64,000 bases of DNA, taken from positions 35,580 through 99,579 of the forward strand of contig CADCDY010000009.1 of NCBI GenBank assembly GCA_902800245.1, in the 5' to 3' direction. Below, one piece after another: positions 50,959 to 62,100 of the stretch. Source of the stretch: an uncultured Prevotellaceae bacterium (GTDB taxonomy: Bacteria; Bacteroidota; Bacteroidia; Bacteroidales; Bacteroidaceae). The notes under the pieces were generated by a model, which saw only the letters and a program-made list of their open reading frames with translations, was not told where the DNA came from and made no database searches. Both the position numbers and the translations under genes were made by a program. How positions within the stretch are numbered: position 1 is the stretch's first letter; every line of letters starts with the position of its first letter.

Positions 50959-53505
50959 TTACTTGTTCAATACAACCCGACCGTTACGGATAACCAAGCC
51001 TTTGTATTGCAGGTCGACACGCTGACCGTTCAGATTGTAGATGTCGCCATTAGCTTCATCCTTCTTCCATCTCACCTCATTGATAGCCGTCGGAGCTTCT
51101 ACCTCGACGGGCGAGGCCATCAGATATAGTTCGTCAATGACCTCACCGCTCAGGACATCAGTTCCGAAAATACTCGTCACATCATAATACTTGCCAGTAG
51201 TATTACTTGGCATCTTGGCTGTCTTTATAGCATACTTATTCCAAATACGAAGACGCTTGTCTCCACTGACAGCATAGTTGTACCTACCCTCTTTTACTAT
51301 CTGCACTGCCTTGACGACGACATAGTCCGAATAGTCGTACTCCGTCAAGTCTTCAAGCTGCACTTCACGAGGTTTCACCTCCTCACCTTCAATCAGCGTC
51401 ACATTGGCAAGGTCGGTTTTACCCTCTATACCAAGGACCTGCCTCATTTCGTTCTCCTCACCTACTTTGGCATAGACATAACCATTCAATACATCATTCT
51501 TCTTCAGCTGAAAACCTGTGTTCTTGAACATGATACTGCCATTGGCGTCTCGGACATAAGCAATATCATCTGAAGCTGTCACATACAACACTTCAGCATC
51601 CGTAAGTTGTAGGATTGCCTCATCGCCCTCACTCAACAGCTTAAAATCGTCAACGCTAATAGCATTTATTTCTTCAACAATAACCGTACAGCTTGCTTGC
51701 AAACCATTGTTACTTGTAACGGTCACCGTACAACTGCCTGCACTCACACCTTTCACAAAACCTTCTAAATCAACGGTAGCAATACTCTCATCACTAGAAG
51801 ACCAAGTCAGCTGATAGATAGCATAGTCAGGATCTGCAATTGCTTCCAACTGGGATACAAGTCCTAAACCAACGGTAAATGATTCAGGCAAAGAAAGCGC
51901 CTTTAACACATAAATATCCTCAATGTCGAATGTAACAATGCCATTTGCCATCTGAATATTTTTCAATCCCCATCGGGTTGCCTTACCGCTCCATGTCTTC
52001 AGATTGGCAGGAGTCGTGTTGGCATTCAGTGTCTTCACCTTGCGAGTTCCTGGGAAAACGTCAGCGGCCGAACCGTGCGAGGTACCACCAGCGCGTACTA
52101 CCTCGTAATAATTATGATCAGGATTAGCATTAACGGTATTACCAAACCAAACATTATTATTCGTTTTATCGACCCTGTGAACCAGCATGCCACTTCCTGG
52201 CAGATACTTGTCCCATTTAAAGGCGTTCTTTTGGCGATTCTCAAACAGGAAAAATTCTTTGTTTACAGGGGAATCGATACGGAAGCCCGTAAAACTGCTA
52301 AACAGAGGTTCCAACGTATAGCTGCCCTCTGCCGTTATTTTCTCTGGTTCTGCACAGAAACCCACGGAATAGCGCTCATAAAGCGAATAGCCTACAGGAG
52401 TGTCGCCGTTGTCCGCATAACAGCCACTTGCCATAAGCGACCAATCGCCTGGGTCGTTACTTTGACCACCACTCTTCTCGTAGTCGCTATCATAGAAATC
52501 AGGCAGTCCCAGCACATGGCTGAACTCATGACAAATGGTACCGATACCGTCGATTCGAACTGTCGAGGGGCGGGACATATAGCCCAACAGCTCTGTAGAA
52601 CTGGCATAGTCCTGCAAATTGACGCCATCTTTCTTGAGTCCCCAAAATCCACTGCGATGAGGCCACCAGAGGTCTTCGTCATTGCCACTATAGTTGGCAC
52701 CATTGCCGGCAACAATGAAATAGACCAAATCTACTTTTCCATCGCCATCGCCATCATAATCTTTGAAATTAATATTACCGACAACATCGGCAGAGTCGAT
52801 AGCCGCTTTCAATATCTGGCCAATTTGATTATCCTTATTAATGTTGCAGTCAAACTGGCTGAAGGGCACCTTATAGGGACCGGCTATGTCGAAATGGGGC
52901 TGGAACTTACCACCAGAATTGTCCGAAAAATAGTCACGCACGCTGCCCGTAAGCACCTGATTGTCAAAGCCCGTATAGCCTTCTTTGTTAACCATATCGT
53001 TCATGATCTCTGGGTAGTCTTCACGCGAGAAGCCCTTGTCGTCAAACTCAATGAGGATGATAAGCCCCCTGAAGTTCTGGTAATTGGTAGCACGGTTTCC
53101 CTGCGCACGACGACTTGCAAGGATTTCTTGCTGGCGCAGTTGTATCAATTGACGCTCTTGTGCCAGGCGTTCGGACATATCCGGAGCCTGATACTTCTTA
53201 ACTGTCGACAAATAGGCCAACTCGGCTTCCTTACGCTCGGCCTCGTCGTGAGCCACAAAAGACGTAGTCTCTAACTGTCCGTTCTTTTTCTCGGCATAGA
53301 CATAATAGCCTTGTTGATTCTTTACTACGGAGTAGCCATCGGCTGTCGTCTGGAAATGTTGCCACTCGTCACCTACCAGTCGTAGGGTCACAAAACTGCC
53401 GTCAGGCTGTTGAACCTTCACCGTTCCAGGATGAGCCGGAACAGCCTTCATGTTGCACACACACATCAGCAACACGGCTATAAGCAAATAGAATTTCTTA
53501 TTCAT
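50959..53505 (-). CDS. Exported M6-family metalloprotease with Ig-like domain and sorting-like tail
   Basis: 848 residues: signal peptide, propeptide-like segment (FVTLRLVGDEWQHFQTTADG), a Gln/Arg/Glu-rich coiled stretch, the M6 catalytic domain with TICHEFSHVLGLPDFYDSDY (zinc HExxH), a bacterial Ig-like repeat (YQLTWSSSDESIATVDLEGF), a DUF5689-like or OB-like domain and the tail IYNLNGQRVDLQYKGLVIR. Start 53505 is chosen because the -7 element TATCTTTG (minus strand, 53527-53534) excludes the upstream codons. A larger relative of the M6 protein at 11.6 kb. Confidence 0.87.
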   Translation of the reverse strand: MNKKFYLLIAVLLMCVCNMKAVPAHPGTVKVQQPDGSFVTLRLVGDEWQHFQTTADGYSVVKNQQGYYVYAEKKNGQLETTSFVAHDEAERKEAELAYLSTVKKYQAPDMSERLAQERQLIQLRQQEILASRRAQGNRATNYQNFRGLIILIEFDDKGFSREDYPEIMNDMVNKEGYTGFDNQVLTGSVRDYFSDNSGGKFQPHFDIAGPYKVPFSQFDCNINKDNQIGQILKAAIDSADVVGNINFKDYDGDGDGKVDLVYFIVAGNGANYSGNDEDLWWPHRSGFWGLKKDGVNLQDYASSTELLGYMSRPSTVRIDGIGTICHEFSHVLGLPDFYDSDYEKSGGQSNDPGDWSLMASGCYADNGDTPVGYSLYERYSVGFCAEPEKITAEGSYTLEPLFSSFTGFRIDSPVNKEFFLFENRQKNAFKWDKYLPGSGMLVHRVDKTNNNVWFGNTVNANPDHNYYEVVRAGGTSHGSAADVFPGTRKVKTLNANTTPANLKTWSGKATRWGLKNIQMANGIVTFDIEDIYVLKALSLPESFTVGLGLVSQLEAIADPDYAIYQLTWSSSDESIATVDLEGFVKGVSAGSCTVTVTSNNGLQASCTVIVEEINAISVDDFKLLSEGDEAILQLTDAEVLYVTASDDIAYVRDANGSIMFKNTGFQLKKNDVLNGYVYAKVGEENEMRQVLGIEGKTDLANVTLIEGEEVKPREVQLEDLTEYDYSDYVVVKAVQIVKEGRYNYAVSGDKRLRIWNKYAIKTAKMPSNTTGKYYDVTSIFGTDVLSGEVIDELYLMASPVEVEAPTAINEVRWKKDEANGDIYNLNGQRVDLQYKGLVIRNGRVVLNK

Positions 53506-53615
53506 AGGATAGTACATATTACGGTGCAAAGATACGAATAATTATGCAAACCACAAAACATTTCTGAAAAAAAAGAAATTAAACAGCTACACGGCAGTAA
53601 AAAGGACATAGAAAA

Positions 53616-53646
53616 AACCACCCAAGGATTCTCTCCCTGGGTGGTT
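53616..53646 (-). terminator. Terminator of the exported 452-residue protein gene
   Basis: AACCACCCA (53616-53624) pairs with TGGGTGGTT (53638-53646); on the minus strand it is followed by TTTTTTC. It closes the transcript of the gene ending at 53669 and possibly of the whole SusC operon. Confidence 0.8.
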
Positions 53647-53668
53647 CCTATATAAGTACGATTATTAA

Positions 53669-55027
53669 TTACTTAACAATCATCTTCTTGCCATTCTTGA
53701 TGACAAGACCCTTGGCAGCAGCGTTAACCTCCTGACCCATCAGGTTATAGGTCTTTGAGTTACCATTCGCCTTTACATCTGTAACAGTCTTAATGCCAGT
53801 CTCAACATTAGGAATTTCGAAGCGGATAGCAAATAAGAAGCCCATACCATATGCAAGTCCTTGCGAATCATGTCCTGTAGCTATACGAACATAAGGCACG
53901 TGAGTTTCATCTTGAACAACCTTGCCTTCTGAATTAAGATCAAAGAAATCAATAATAGTGCCTCTCTCAACATCAAATATGGTACCATCCACAGATGTCT
54001 TATCGTAGTCACTTCCAATTTGATTACCATCCAGATAAACACCTACAAGGCGCATGCGACCATAATCACCATCTTCATCTGAATAATCATAGTCATCAAC
54101 CTCCTGTCCCATAGGAAGAGCACAGGTTCCATCGCCATTAACAGTAACGCTTACAGGAGCCATATTAATAAAATTATGCACCAAAAGTTCGGTATCAAAG
54201 TTCTCAACGTAAATAGGATAAGATGCACGTTCATCCTGCCATCCTTGAGTTTCACCATCTGTTCTCAGATAACCACTAACATCACAACTCATAATAGCAT
54301 TAGGAGTAAAGGTCTCAGCCTCGAAACCGTAGTTCCATGCTGCATTGGGCTGTGCCTCATAGTCAGGCAGGATGTTATAGAATCCACCGATGTAAGCACC
54401 CTCAAAAGCCGGTTCCTCGGCAGCCTCTTCTGTAAAGTCACCTTCATCAATCTCGATGGTACCATCAGCATAGACATTGAATACCATTGAATAGCCGTAG
54501 GCCAATGGAGCATCATCCTTGTCAAGAACCAGTGCAGAGAATACGATACGACCGTAGTTACCCTTTTCAGCAACGATGGTCTGAACAGGGATAGCAATCT
54601 GGCCTGCCTCTTCGTCATACAGACCATAGGCAACAGCGCCAGCATAGGTAAAGTCTATCAGTTTGACGTTGTAGTCAAATGTCGGATACTTACCAGTCGC
54701 TTCATCTTTCTCGTACTGGTCGAGTTCGATAGTACCGCTCTCAGCCTGAATAGTGAAGGTAGAAGACGCAGTGAAGTCACGGTCCCAGTTCTTGTAGTCC
54801 AGAATGTAGGTACCACTAAGATCTGCAGCAGCACGACGAGTATTAATTTTCATGTCTGTTCTCATAGCCTGAGGAAGCTTAAAATCAGCTTTCATCTGCT
54901 TAGCCTGAACGTTAAGCTGTTCTGCAACGCACACGGGTTTCTGTGCACCAATCATTTTCTTAGCCTGTGCATTGGCACCAATTGCCACGAACAATGCGGC
55001 AACAGCGATAAGTAAAGTTTTTTTCAT
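53669..55027 (-). CDS. Exported protein of unknown function with sorting-like tail
   Basis: 452 residues with a signal peptide (MKKTLLIAVAALFVAIGANAQ) and beta-rich sequence of regular strands (TYILDYKNWDRDFTASSTFTI; YGYSMVFNVYADGTIEIDEGDF), without a recognised domain. It ends TYNLMGQEVNAAAKGLVIK followed by NGKKMIVK, the shared tail. It lies 78 bp after the DUF4302 gene, with a strong terminator behind it, so it may be the last gene of the SusC operon. Confidence 0.7.
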   Translation of the reverse strand: MKKTLLIAVAALFVAIGANAQAKKMIGAQKPVCVAEQLNVQAKQMKADFKLPQAMRTDMKINTRRAAADLSGTYILDYKNWDRDFTASSTFTIQAESGTIELDQYEKDEATGKYPTFDYNVKLIDFTYAGAVAYGLYDEEAGQIAIPVQTIVAEKGNYGRIVFSALVLDKDDAPLAYGYSMVFNVYADGTIEIDEGDFTEEAAEEPAFEGAYIGGFYNILPDYEAQPNAAWNYGFEAETFTPNAIMSCDVSGYLRTDGETQGWQDERASYPIYVENFDTELLVHNFINMAPVSVTVNGDGTCALPMGQEVDDYDYSDEDGDYGRMRLVGVYLDGNQIGSDYDKTSVDGTIFDVERGTIIDFFDLNSEGKVVQDETHVPYVRIATGHDSQGLAYGMGFLFAIRFEIPNVETGIKTVTDVKANGNSKTYNLMGQEVNAAAKGLVIKNGKKMIVK

Positions 55028-55105
55028 AATTAAATGTTTTAATGATTTTTGTTATTAACCAGCCGGAGCATACAAGTACACCCCAACTGGCATGTGAATT
55101 ATAAA

Positions 55106-56464
55106 TTAATTGTCGTTATAATAGCTCGTGTCCTCCATGAAGTAGGACGGAGTAGAATAAACAGTGATAATGTTGGTAGGCTCGTTAACGTCGGTCATCT
55201 TAATCCAAGTTGGACGACGCTGGTTGTCACAAGTCAGCGTGAAGGTGTGACCATAGACACAGCCTAACACGGCATTCCAACCATACTTTTTATAATAATC
55301 CTTACCAGCCTTGTTGCTGACTGTGCTTTGCTGGGCAAATTTAATCTGCGTACCGTCTGCATTTGCATCATATGTAAAGCCATAATAAGGGGCATCGGAC
55401 GACGTAGACATGCTACTGCATAGTTTGTTATCACCAGAAAGACCGATGGTAGCAGTGTATATCTTTATTTCCTGTCCACCCTTACCCGCAGTCTTAAGGA
55501 TTTCAAGCATAGCATCCCACTTAGGCTTGGCATAATCGCCGACACTACCGTAACGCATGTACCAGTTGCCAGTGACAATACTCTCTGCAAGCGAAGGCAT
55601 ATAGGTGTCGAGCTGAAGGTTGGGATTGTTGCGGAACTTGAAATAATCCTGTGTATCGCCTTTCACCAAGCCGTCAAGTTCGATACCATTGACCTCGACA
55701 GGACGGTAGAAATAGAAACCGTCGCCCTTGACAATGTAAGGAGCAGAGATGGTCTGCTTCTCGTCCTTCTCGTCCTTATAGGTAAAGATGAAACAACGAT
55801 AGCCGCCATTGCTTGTAGCAGTGACCTCGATGTCGCTCTGATAGCCAGAACCAGCCAAAGTATATAGACGCGACATCATATAGTTCTCTGTTTCAGCAGC
55901 CTCGGTAATGATGCTCTCCCACGACTTATCGGCAGGAATGGGCGTCATGACAATCTTATTGTTGTGTTTCTTACCGCGCAGGATGATGGAGTCGTTGGTG
56001 GCTTTCATCACACGGAACTCGAAGTCGCCATACAAGCCGTCTGCAGTATCGTAGGTATAGTCTGGATTAGCAGGCATAGAGTAGTAGTGGAGGGTCTCGT
56101 TATACTCGTCGAACGAGAGAACGGTACCCATCGACTGCTCAATCTTGAAGTGGCTGGTAGTAGTAACACACTTGCCATCAGAACCAATGCCAGCCACATG
56201 GTGGGAACCCCACTTCTCACTGGCAAAAGTAGCCTGATCGCCGTCGAACTTCACCATGACGTTGTAGCCGCCAAAGCTCAGGTCACCATAATAGTCCATC
56301 AGCCAGCCGTTAGGCGCACTGCGGATGACTTTATCGACGTTAGCGACATCGTCACCGGAACGCTTAGAAGCCGGTTCGTCGAAGGTTTCACCCTCTTTCA
56401 TAGAACATGCGCTGAAGGCCAAAACGACCATACAGGCTGCTAAAATCGCATATAGTTTTTTCAT
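55106..56464 (-). CDS. DUF4302 lipoprotein
   Basis: 452-residue lipoprotein with lipobox VLAFSAC. The N-terminal SAPNGWLMDYYGDLSFGGYNVMVKF and the TLHYYSMPA...LYGDFEFRVM blocks match DUF4302, a family that accompanies SusC/SusD pairs and a zinc-metallohydrolase lipoprotein. ATG 56464 is chosen for the signal peptide. The upstream metallohydrolase stop is 18 bp away. Confidence 0.82.
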   Translation of the reverse strand: MKKLYAILAACMVVLAFSACSMKEGETFDEPASKRSGDDVANVDKVIRSAPNGWLMDYYGDLSFGGYNVMVKFDGDQATFASEKWGSHHVAGIGSDGKCVTTTSHFKIEQSMGTVLSFDEYNETLHYYSMPANPDYTYDTADGLYGDFEFRVMKATNDSIILRGKKHNNKIVMTPIPADKSWESIITEAAETENYMMSRLYTLAGSGYQSDIEVTATSNGGYRCFIFTYKDEKDEKQTISAPYIVKGDGFYFYRPVEVNGIELDGLVKGDTQDYFKFRNNPNLQLDTYMPSLAESIVTGNWYMRYGSVGDYAKPKWDAMLEILKTAGKGGQEIKIYTATIGLSGDNKLCSSMSTSSDAPYYGFTYDANADGTQIKFAQQSTVSNKAGKDYYKKYGWNAVLGCVYGHTFTLTCDNQRRPTWIKMTDVNEPTNIITVYSTPSYFMEDTSYYNDN

Positions 56465-56482
56465 ACGTTCTATCCCTCCCAT

Positions 56483-57406
56483 TTATTTTAGTGTACGTAA
56501 ATCAAGTGTCACAGACTCGGCAGAGCGGCGCAGCACGACGTCACGCAAGTGGTCGAGGTCTATACCCCAGCTGTTCGCAAAGTAAGTTTTCATCAGGTCG
56601 AGCTTCTGGTTGAGAATAGCACTACCCTCTTCGCCTGCCTGCTTGATAATCATAGCCCAGCCCTCAGGGGTATTGGTAATATAGGTAGCATAAATCTCAG
56701 CAAAGTCCTCGTTGTACTCGCTGGAGGCGTATGCCGTCACAAAACCTTCCTTGGCCACCTCCTTGTCATCCTGGTTAATCCAGTCGGTAGCGTGATAGGT
56801 GGCGGCACTGATGGTGCGGAAAGATGTGTCGTAATCCTTCTTTTGTGTTAGGATGTGGCAGAACTCGTGATGCATCGTGTGGAAGAACCAGTAGTTCATA
56901 TCGATAGGCTTGACCTGATGGCTCTCATAGGGGTTGGAAGTGTTGATACGAGGATTGTCAATGTCGAGTTCGTTGACACCATACAGCATAATCTTCAGAC
57001 CGCCTTCGGCCGTACCGAGTACCTGCGAACCGTTGGTATTCCACTTGTAAGAACCGGTTAGCTGGATAATACGGGGCACATAGGTTTTCATAAATTCGGA
57101 ACTGACAGCCTCAGAATAGGCTTCGAGCCAAATGTGCTTGACCAAGATGGCCAAAGCCACCGACTTCTCATGTTCAGCGGGAATGACATTGTAGCTCAAG
57201 TCGGCCTCCTTGTCGCTATAGCGATACTTAAAATCGATATTGTAAACTTCACGGTAGTTCTTTTCCAACCATACATCAAACTCGTTTTTGTCAGGGATGA
57301 CCGTCGAGTCAAACACACTCGTGGAGTTGAGGTCTTCGTTATCGCAGCTACTGAAGACTGTCAGGCCGGCCATCAGCAACAATAAACTAATACTCTTTAT
57401 CTTCAT
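56483..57406 (-). CDS. SusC/SusD-associated zinc metallohydrolase lipoprotein (Peptidase_Mx1)
   Basis: 307-residue lipoprotein (lipobox FSSC) with HTMHHEFCHILTQKK (HExxH) and a downstream AEIYATYITNTPEGW that fits the third ligand. This family is always found with SusC/SusD pairs and DUF4302 proteins; its substrate is unknown, but it may act on the cargo of the importer. It follows susD after 38 bp. Confidence 0.85.
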   Translation of the reverse strand: MKIKSISLLLLMAGLTVFSSCDNEDLNSTSVFDSTVIPDKNEFDVWLEKNYREVYNIDFKYRYSDKEADLSYNVIPAEHEKSVALAILVKHIWLEAYSEAVSSEFMKTYVPRIIQLTGSYKWNTNGSQVLGTAEGGLKIMLYGVNELDIDNPRINTSNPYESHQVKPIDMNYWFFHTMHHEFCHILTQKKDYDTSFRTISAATYHATDWINQDDKEVAKEGFVTAYASSEYNEDFAEIYATYITNTPEGWAMIIKQAGEEGSAILNQKLDLMKTYFANSWGIDLDHLRDVVLRRSAESVTLDLRTLK

Positions 57407-57444
57407 ATTTCTTTATACTTCATTATAGGGTTTGACACTCGGTA

Positions 57445-59097
57445 TTACTCGTCTTCATCAGGATCTTTATATTCATCCTCAGTGGACAGCACAAATGACT
57501 TGATTTCCTCAGGAGTCTGGCGAGGATTGCCAGGCAGACCGGCTGCGATAACCGTGTTGGGGATCTGAATGGCACCACGCAAGTCGCCACGGATGAAAAT
57601 CTGCGGATCTTCACCAACAACGGGATGCGTGTACTCAATGCCATAGCGCTTCAAATCCTGCATACGGATGCCATGGAGAACGGTCTCGATGCGCTTCATG
57701 TGGAGAATAAACTGAAGCATGCTTTCCTGGTCACTGCCTTCGACATCAATCGTAAAGCCCTGGGGATGCATACGCTTGCGGAATGAGCGGTCGCGATTAC
57801 CATCAGGAGTACGCTTAGCATAGTCGACACTCTTTACGTAAGAAGTAATGCTCTTGACAGTCATCACCGGACGTACAGTCTTGCCCTCGGATTCCTTACA
57901 GTGAGTCAGAATCCAAGTATTGATATCCTTGACGGCATTCTCAAGCTCACCCTTCAAACAGTATGCCTCGGCACGCTCCAGAATGGTCACATCACCAGTG
58001 AAGACGGGGTCGACAGCGTGGGGATATCCAATGCCGGCAACCTTGTCAGTGTACTCAAACTGTTCGTCATAGCTTGGATAGCGGACACACTGGTTATTGC
58101 CATAGAGCTTATTGGCATAAATGATGGTATTGTTGCTTGAACCGCTACCCCAAGGCATGTCAACCCAGTAAGTCTCGTAGGCAGTAATGTCGTAGTTGTG
58201 GGCAAAGCGGTAGGAGCTGTTCAAGTAACGGGGGGCAATAGAGTAAGAAGCCAGAATCATAATATTGGCCTGTTCCTCACTGCGAATCCAACGGTTGGCA
58301 AAATCAACGAATCCTAAACCACGGTAAGGCTCATAATAACGCATCACCGTAGTGGGGTCACTGCCTAATACCTCAGAAGCGTACTTAATGGCCTTGTCGT
58401 ACTTCATATAATAAAGGTTGAAACGTGCGGCAAATGCATAGGCTGCCTTCACGTTGAAGTGATACTGGGGAATGCTGTAATCAGCGGCAGCCTCAGCAAT
58501 GTGCGGCAGTGCTTCCTCTATATCCTTGTCAATAGCCTCATACAGCTGACGTAGAGTTCCGCGCTCGTAAGTAGCGTTGATATCCTGCTCAGGAATGAGT
58601 GGATAGGGTAAGCCCTGATATTCATCAGCCTTCTCGGGATTCCACGCCATGCAGAAGGTTTGGGCCAGCATGAACATGCTATAGGCACGAATCAGCTTAG
58701 CTTCAGCCAAAGCACCCTGCAGCGATGCAGGATTTCCGAGGTTGTTGATGCCCTGAATAGCCTCATTGACTGCAGCCACAGACTCATAATAACCGCCCCA
58801 TATATAATATGGTGTATCATTTCCTTCCTCACTGGTATCCTGGAAACGGTAAATATCTTCCATGATGACAGGGGCAGAGTACTGACGGCCATTGTCATCC
58901 ATATTGTCTGAAAGCACCTCGGTAATCAAATTATTGTTTACCGTAGGATAAGCCGAAACCAACAGCTGTGTAATCTTCAAATCGGAGTTGAGCTCAGCAC
59001 GCTCATCAGGCAACTTGTCAAGGTAGTCGTTGCAGGACGAGAGTGCCAGCACTCCCAATCCCATTGCAAACATTTTATATATGTTATTCTTCATCAT
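57445..59097 (-). CDS. SusD/RagB-family outer-membrane lipoprotein
   Basis: About 550 residues; signal with lipobox LALSSC, N-terminal YLDKLPDERAEL typical of SusD, TPR-like helical bundle and C-terminal KRIETVLHGIRMQDLKRYGI (the usual W/F-R-x-x-D-L-x-R pattern). It forms the lid of the SusC channel and binds the substrate at the surface. Start is 59097 or 59094; the TTG/ATG at 59106 is less likely. It is 20 bp after susC. Confidence 0.92.
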   Translation of the reverse strand: MMKNNIYKMFAMGLGVLALSSCNDYLDKLPDERAELNSDLKITQLLVSAYPTVNNNLITEVLSDNMDDNGRQYSAPVIMEDIYRFQDTSEEGNDTPYYIWGGYYESVAAVNEAIQGINNLGNPASLQGALAEAKLIRAYSMFMLAQTFCMAWNPEKADEYQGLPYPLIPEQDINATYERGTLRQLYEAIDKDIEEALPHIAEAAADYSIPQYHFNVKAAYAFAARFNLYYMKYDKAIKYASEVLGSDPTTVMRYYEPYRGLGFVDFANRWIRSEEQANIMILASYSIAPRYLNSSYRFAHNYDITAYETYWVDMPWGSGSSNNTIIYANKLYGNNQCVRYPSYDEQFEYTDKVAGIGYPHAVDPVFTGDVTILERAEAYCLKGELENAVKDINTWILTHCKESEGKTVRPVMTVKSITSYVKSVDYAKRTPDGNRDRSFRKRMHPQGFTIDVEGSDQESMLQFILHMKRIETVLHGIRMQDLKRYGIEYTHPVVGEDPQIFIRGDLRGAIQIPNTVIAAGLPGNPRQTPEEIKSFVLSTEDEYKDPDEDE

Positions 59098-59117
59098 AAT
59101 TATCAATTGTCAATTAA

Positions 59118-62100
59118 TTATATTCCTAAGCGCAGAGTGAAGGTAAGCTGACGGGCCATAGGCACAGCCACACCACCAGAGTTGAAGAACTCGGGATCCT
59201 GACCGTTCAGTTTCTTGTCGGCATAAATCAGGAACAGATTGGTAGCCTGCAGTTTCATGCTCATATTGCTCAGACCGAGGTGACCAACCCATCGTGTGGG
59301 GAAGTCGTAAGCCAACGAGATTTCCTTCATGCGGATGAAGTCACCCTTGGCAATACGGTCGGTAGAGTAGTTGTAGGCATTGTAGGCGTAGTTTAAGCGC
59401 GAATCGTTCTGAATCATACGCAGGTCGGCAATAGCGGGAATCGTAGTCCTAAGTTCATCGCCGGGAACAACCCAACGGTTGGCAAACTCACGCGGCATGG
59501 CGGTCAAATCAGAATAAGAAACAGCGAAGCATGGGTCGAGACGTACCACATTACCGTAAGCATAGGTAATGAAGACGTTCAGATGCCAGTTCTTGTAACG
59601 GAACACGTTACCGAGCGAACCAGTGACGGTAGGATCAGTAGGACCTTCATACTTCAAATGATCGGTGACATACGACTGGAAGTCGATATCGCTCACGGTC
59701 TTTTCACCATTCTCGTTAATGAACGTGGGCAGACCATATTCGTTCAACCCCTGGAAATCCATCGAGAACAACGAACGATAAGGATAACCTTTCTCTGTAA
59801 AACCGTTACCGGTAATGAGGTCGATAACGCGGTTACGTGAATCAAAGTCGGTTACCTCACAATGTGTGTGAGAATAGATAAAGTCAGTACTCCACTCGAA
59901 GTCCTTGGTCTGAATGTTACGTGTTGAAAGCGTAAACTCCTCACCATGCGACTTCATCGAAGCAACATTGGCATACTTCACGATTTGTCCTCCGACACCA
60001 GTGGTTCGCTTCGGACCAATCAAATCATAGTTGTTACGGGTGTACCAGTCAAAGTCGAAGTTAATGCGGTTGTTGAGGAAACCAAGGCTCAGTCCTATGT
60101 TGAACTCATGCTTCTTCTCATAGGTCAGTTCAGGATTAGCAAAACTGCTAATTTCTAGTCCGGATTCCTTATCGTTGGAATAGGGACGCCAAGGGTTGTA
60201 GGCACGGATAATCACCATGGAGTTCGTTACGGCAGGCTTGTCACCTGTCAGTGAATAGCTGGCCTTCAATGTGGCATGTGTCAACGTATTCTTAAAGGTG
60301 CGATAGAACCAAGGTTCCTCATGGGCATTCCATGCAGCAGAGACATTCCAAGTCGGCAACCAGCGAGCACTCGTAGCACGTCCCAAACGGTTACTACCCT
60401 CGTAGCGCACGGTGCCATTGATGATGTAGCGGCGTTTCCAAGAGTAGGTGGCCGTACCGAAGAACGACACCTCACGGCTATAACCGTTGTTCAGCGCATA
60501 GTACATATTATTCTCCTCACTGGCCTGCTTGAAGTAATTATAATTGTAATTACCTAACTGACCCATGTCGTAGAGCACACCAACCTTAGTATTTGACGTA
60601 GTGACACGATCGATGCTGTTCACCTCCAAACCTCCATAGACATTGACGATGTGGTCTTCGTTGAACACGTCGTTATAGTTCACTGTGGCACGGAAATCCC
60701 AAGAATTCATCTTGTAGACGGTCTCGCGATGGAAGCCGCCCTCAGGAAGAACCGAAATAGGCAGTGAATTGATGACATCAGGATCGGTGTACAACCAGGG
60801 GTTGGCATCGCGCATGGTGGCATCTTCCATCATACGGAAAGCCATAGCCTGATTACTGGTCTCCTTGATAAAGTGCTGTTGTGTGGTGGTCGAGTACTTA
60901 TACGCACCGAGGGCACTCAATTCAACGGTACGCACGGGCTTGTACTTCAGCTCGCCCTGGAACTTCAGGTCCACAACATCCAGCTGCATGTAGTTGGTGG
61001 CCAGCTCATGGTGGATATTGAAGGGAGCATAATTACGAATATAGAACTCGTCGGGATCCAACGTACGCGAGGTATTCAGAGCATACGAATAGGGGTTAAT
61101 ATCGAAGTCGCGCTTCACTTCACCGGACACAACGTCGGTTTCCTGACCTGTCGTACCAGGAGCCTCCTGCTTACGATAGCTGGCATTGCCAATCAGGTTC
61201 AACGAAACCCGCTTGTTCAAATTGTAGTTGGCATTGATATTTGCGGTGTAGCGTTCCACTTTGCTGCGCTCGCTCCATCCTGGGTCGTTCATGAGAGAGA
61301 ACGAAGTGTAATACTGAGCCTTATCGGTACCAGAACTCATGGAGATAGAGTGGTTGTGCTGGATAGAGTTCGAGAACAGTTCCTCAAACCAGTTCGTGTT
61401 ACGATACTCAGCCTGACGCAGGTAGTCATTCATGGCCTCCTGGGTGTTGGCAAGCTTGAATTGACCAGTAGCAGGATCGTACTCATTAATGAGGTGATAC
61501 ATTTTACCAAACACACCACTTGAACTTGCGCGATAGCCGCTCATGAACGACAGGAAACCGTTGTTCTGCATTTCACGATAGACAGACATCTGCTCTTGCG
61601 AGTTCATGATATTGAACTGAGAATAGCTGGGGCGCAGACGCATGGTATACTCACCAGTATAGCTGATTTTCGAAGAGCCGGCCTGACCGCGCTTGGTAGT
61701 AACAACAATCACACCTGCCATAGCACGAGCACCATAGATAGAAGTTGCAGAACCGTCCTTCAGGATTTGGAACGACTCGATATCGTCAGCATTCAAACCG
61801 GCAATAGCACTAGAAATCAACGTGGCGGCATCACCTGATGACAAAGCGTCGGCATCGACCTCCGTCACATCTTCCATAATCACACCGTCAACCACCCAGA
61901 GAGGCTTCGAACTACCATAGATAGACGTAGCGCCACGCACACGGATTTTCGGTGCAGTACCAAAGGTACCAGACACGTTCTGCACACTAACACCGGCAGC
62001 CCTGCCTTCCAATGAGCGGGAGATATCGGCAACACCGTCCAACTTAGCTTTCTCGGCATCCACTTTCGTAGTAGCACCAGTAAATAGACGCTTATCCTGC

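Noticed and set aside
52075-53274. 399-residue plus-strand frame opposite the second M6 protease
   Set aside because: It is antisense to a gene with a signal peptide, catalytic motif and promoter; its sequence has no recognisable family.
53616-53646. Third copy of the CCACCCA/TGGGTGG operator
   Set aside because: The arms are the same 7-mer, but the 13-bp loop and adjacent T run fit a terminator after the gene ending at 53669.
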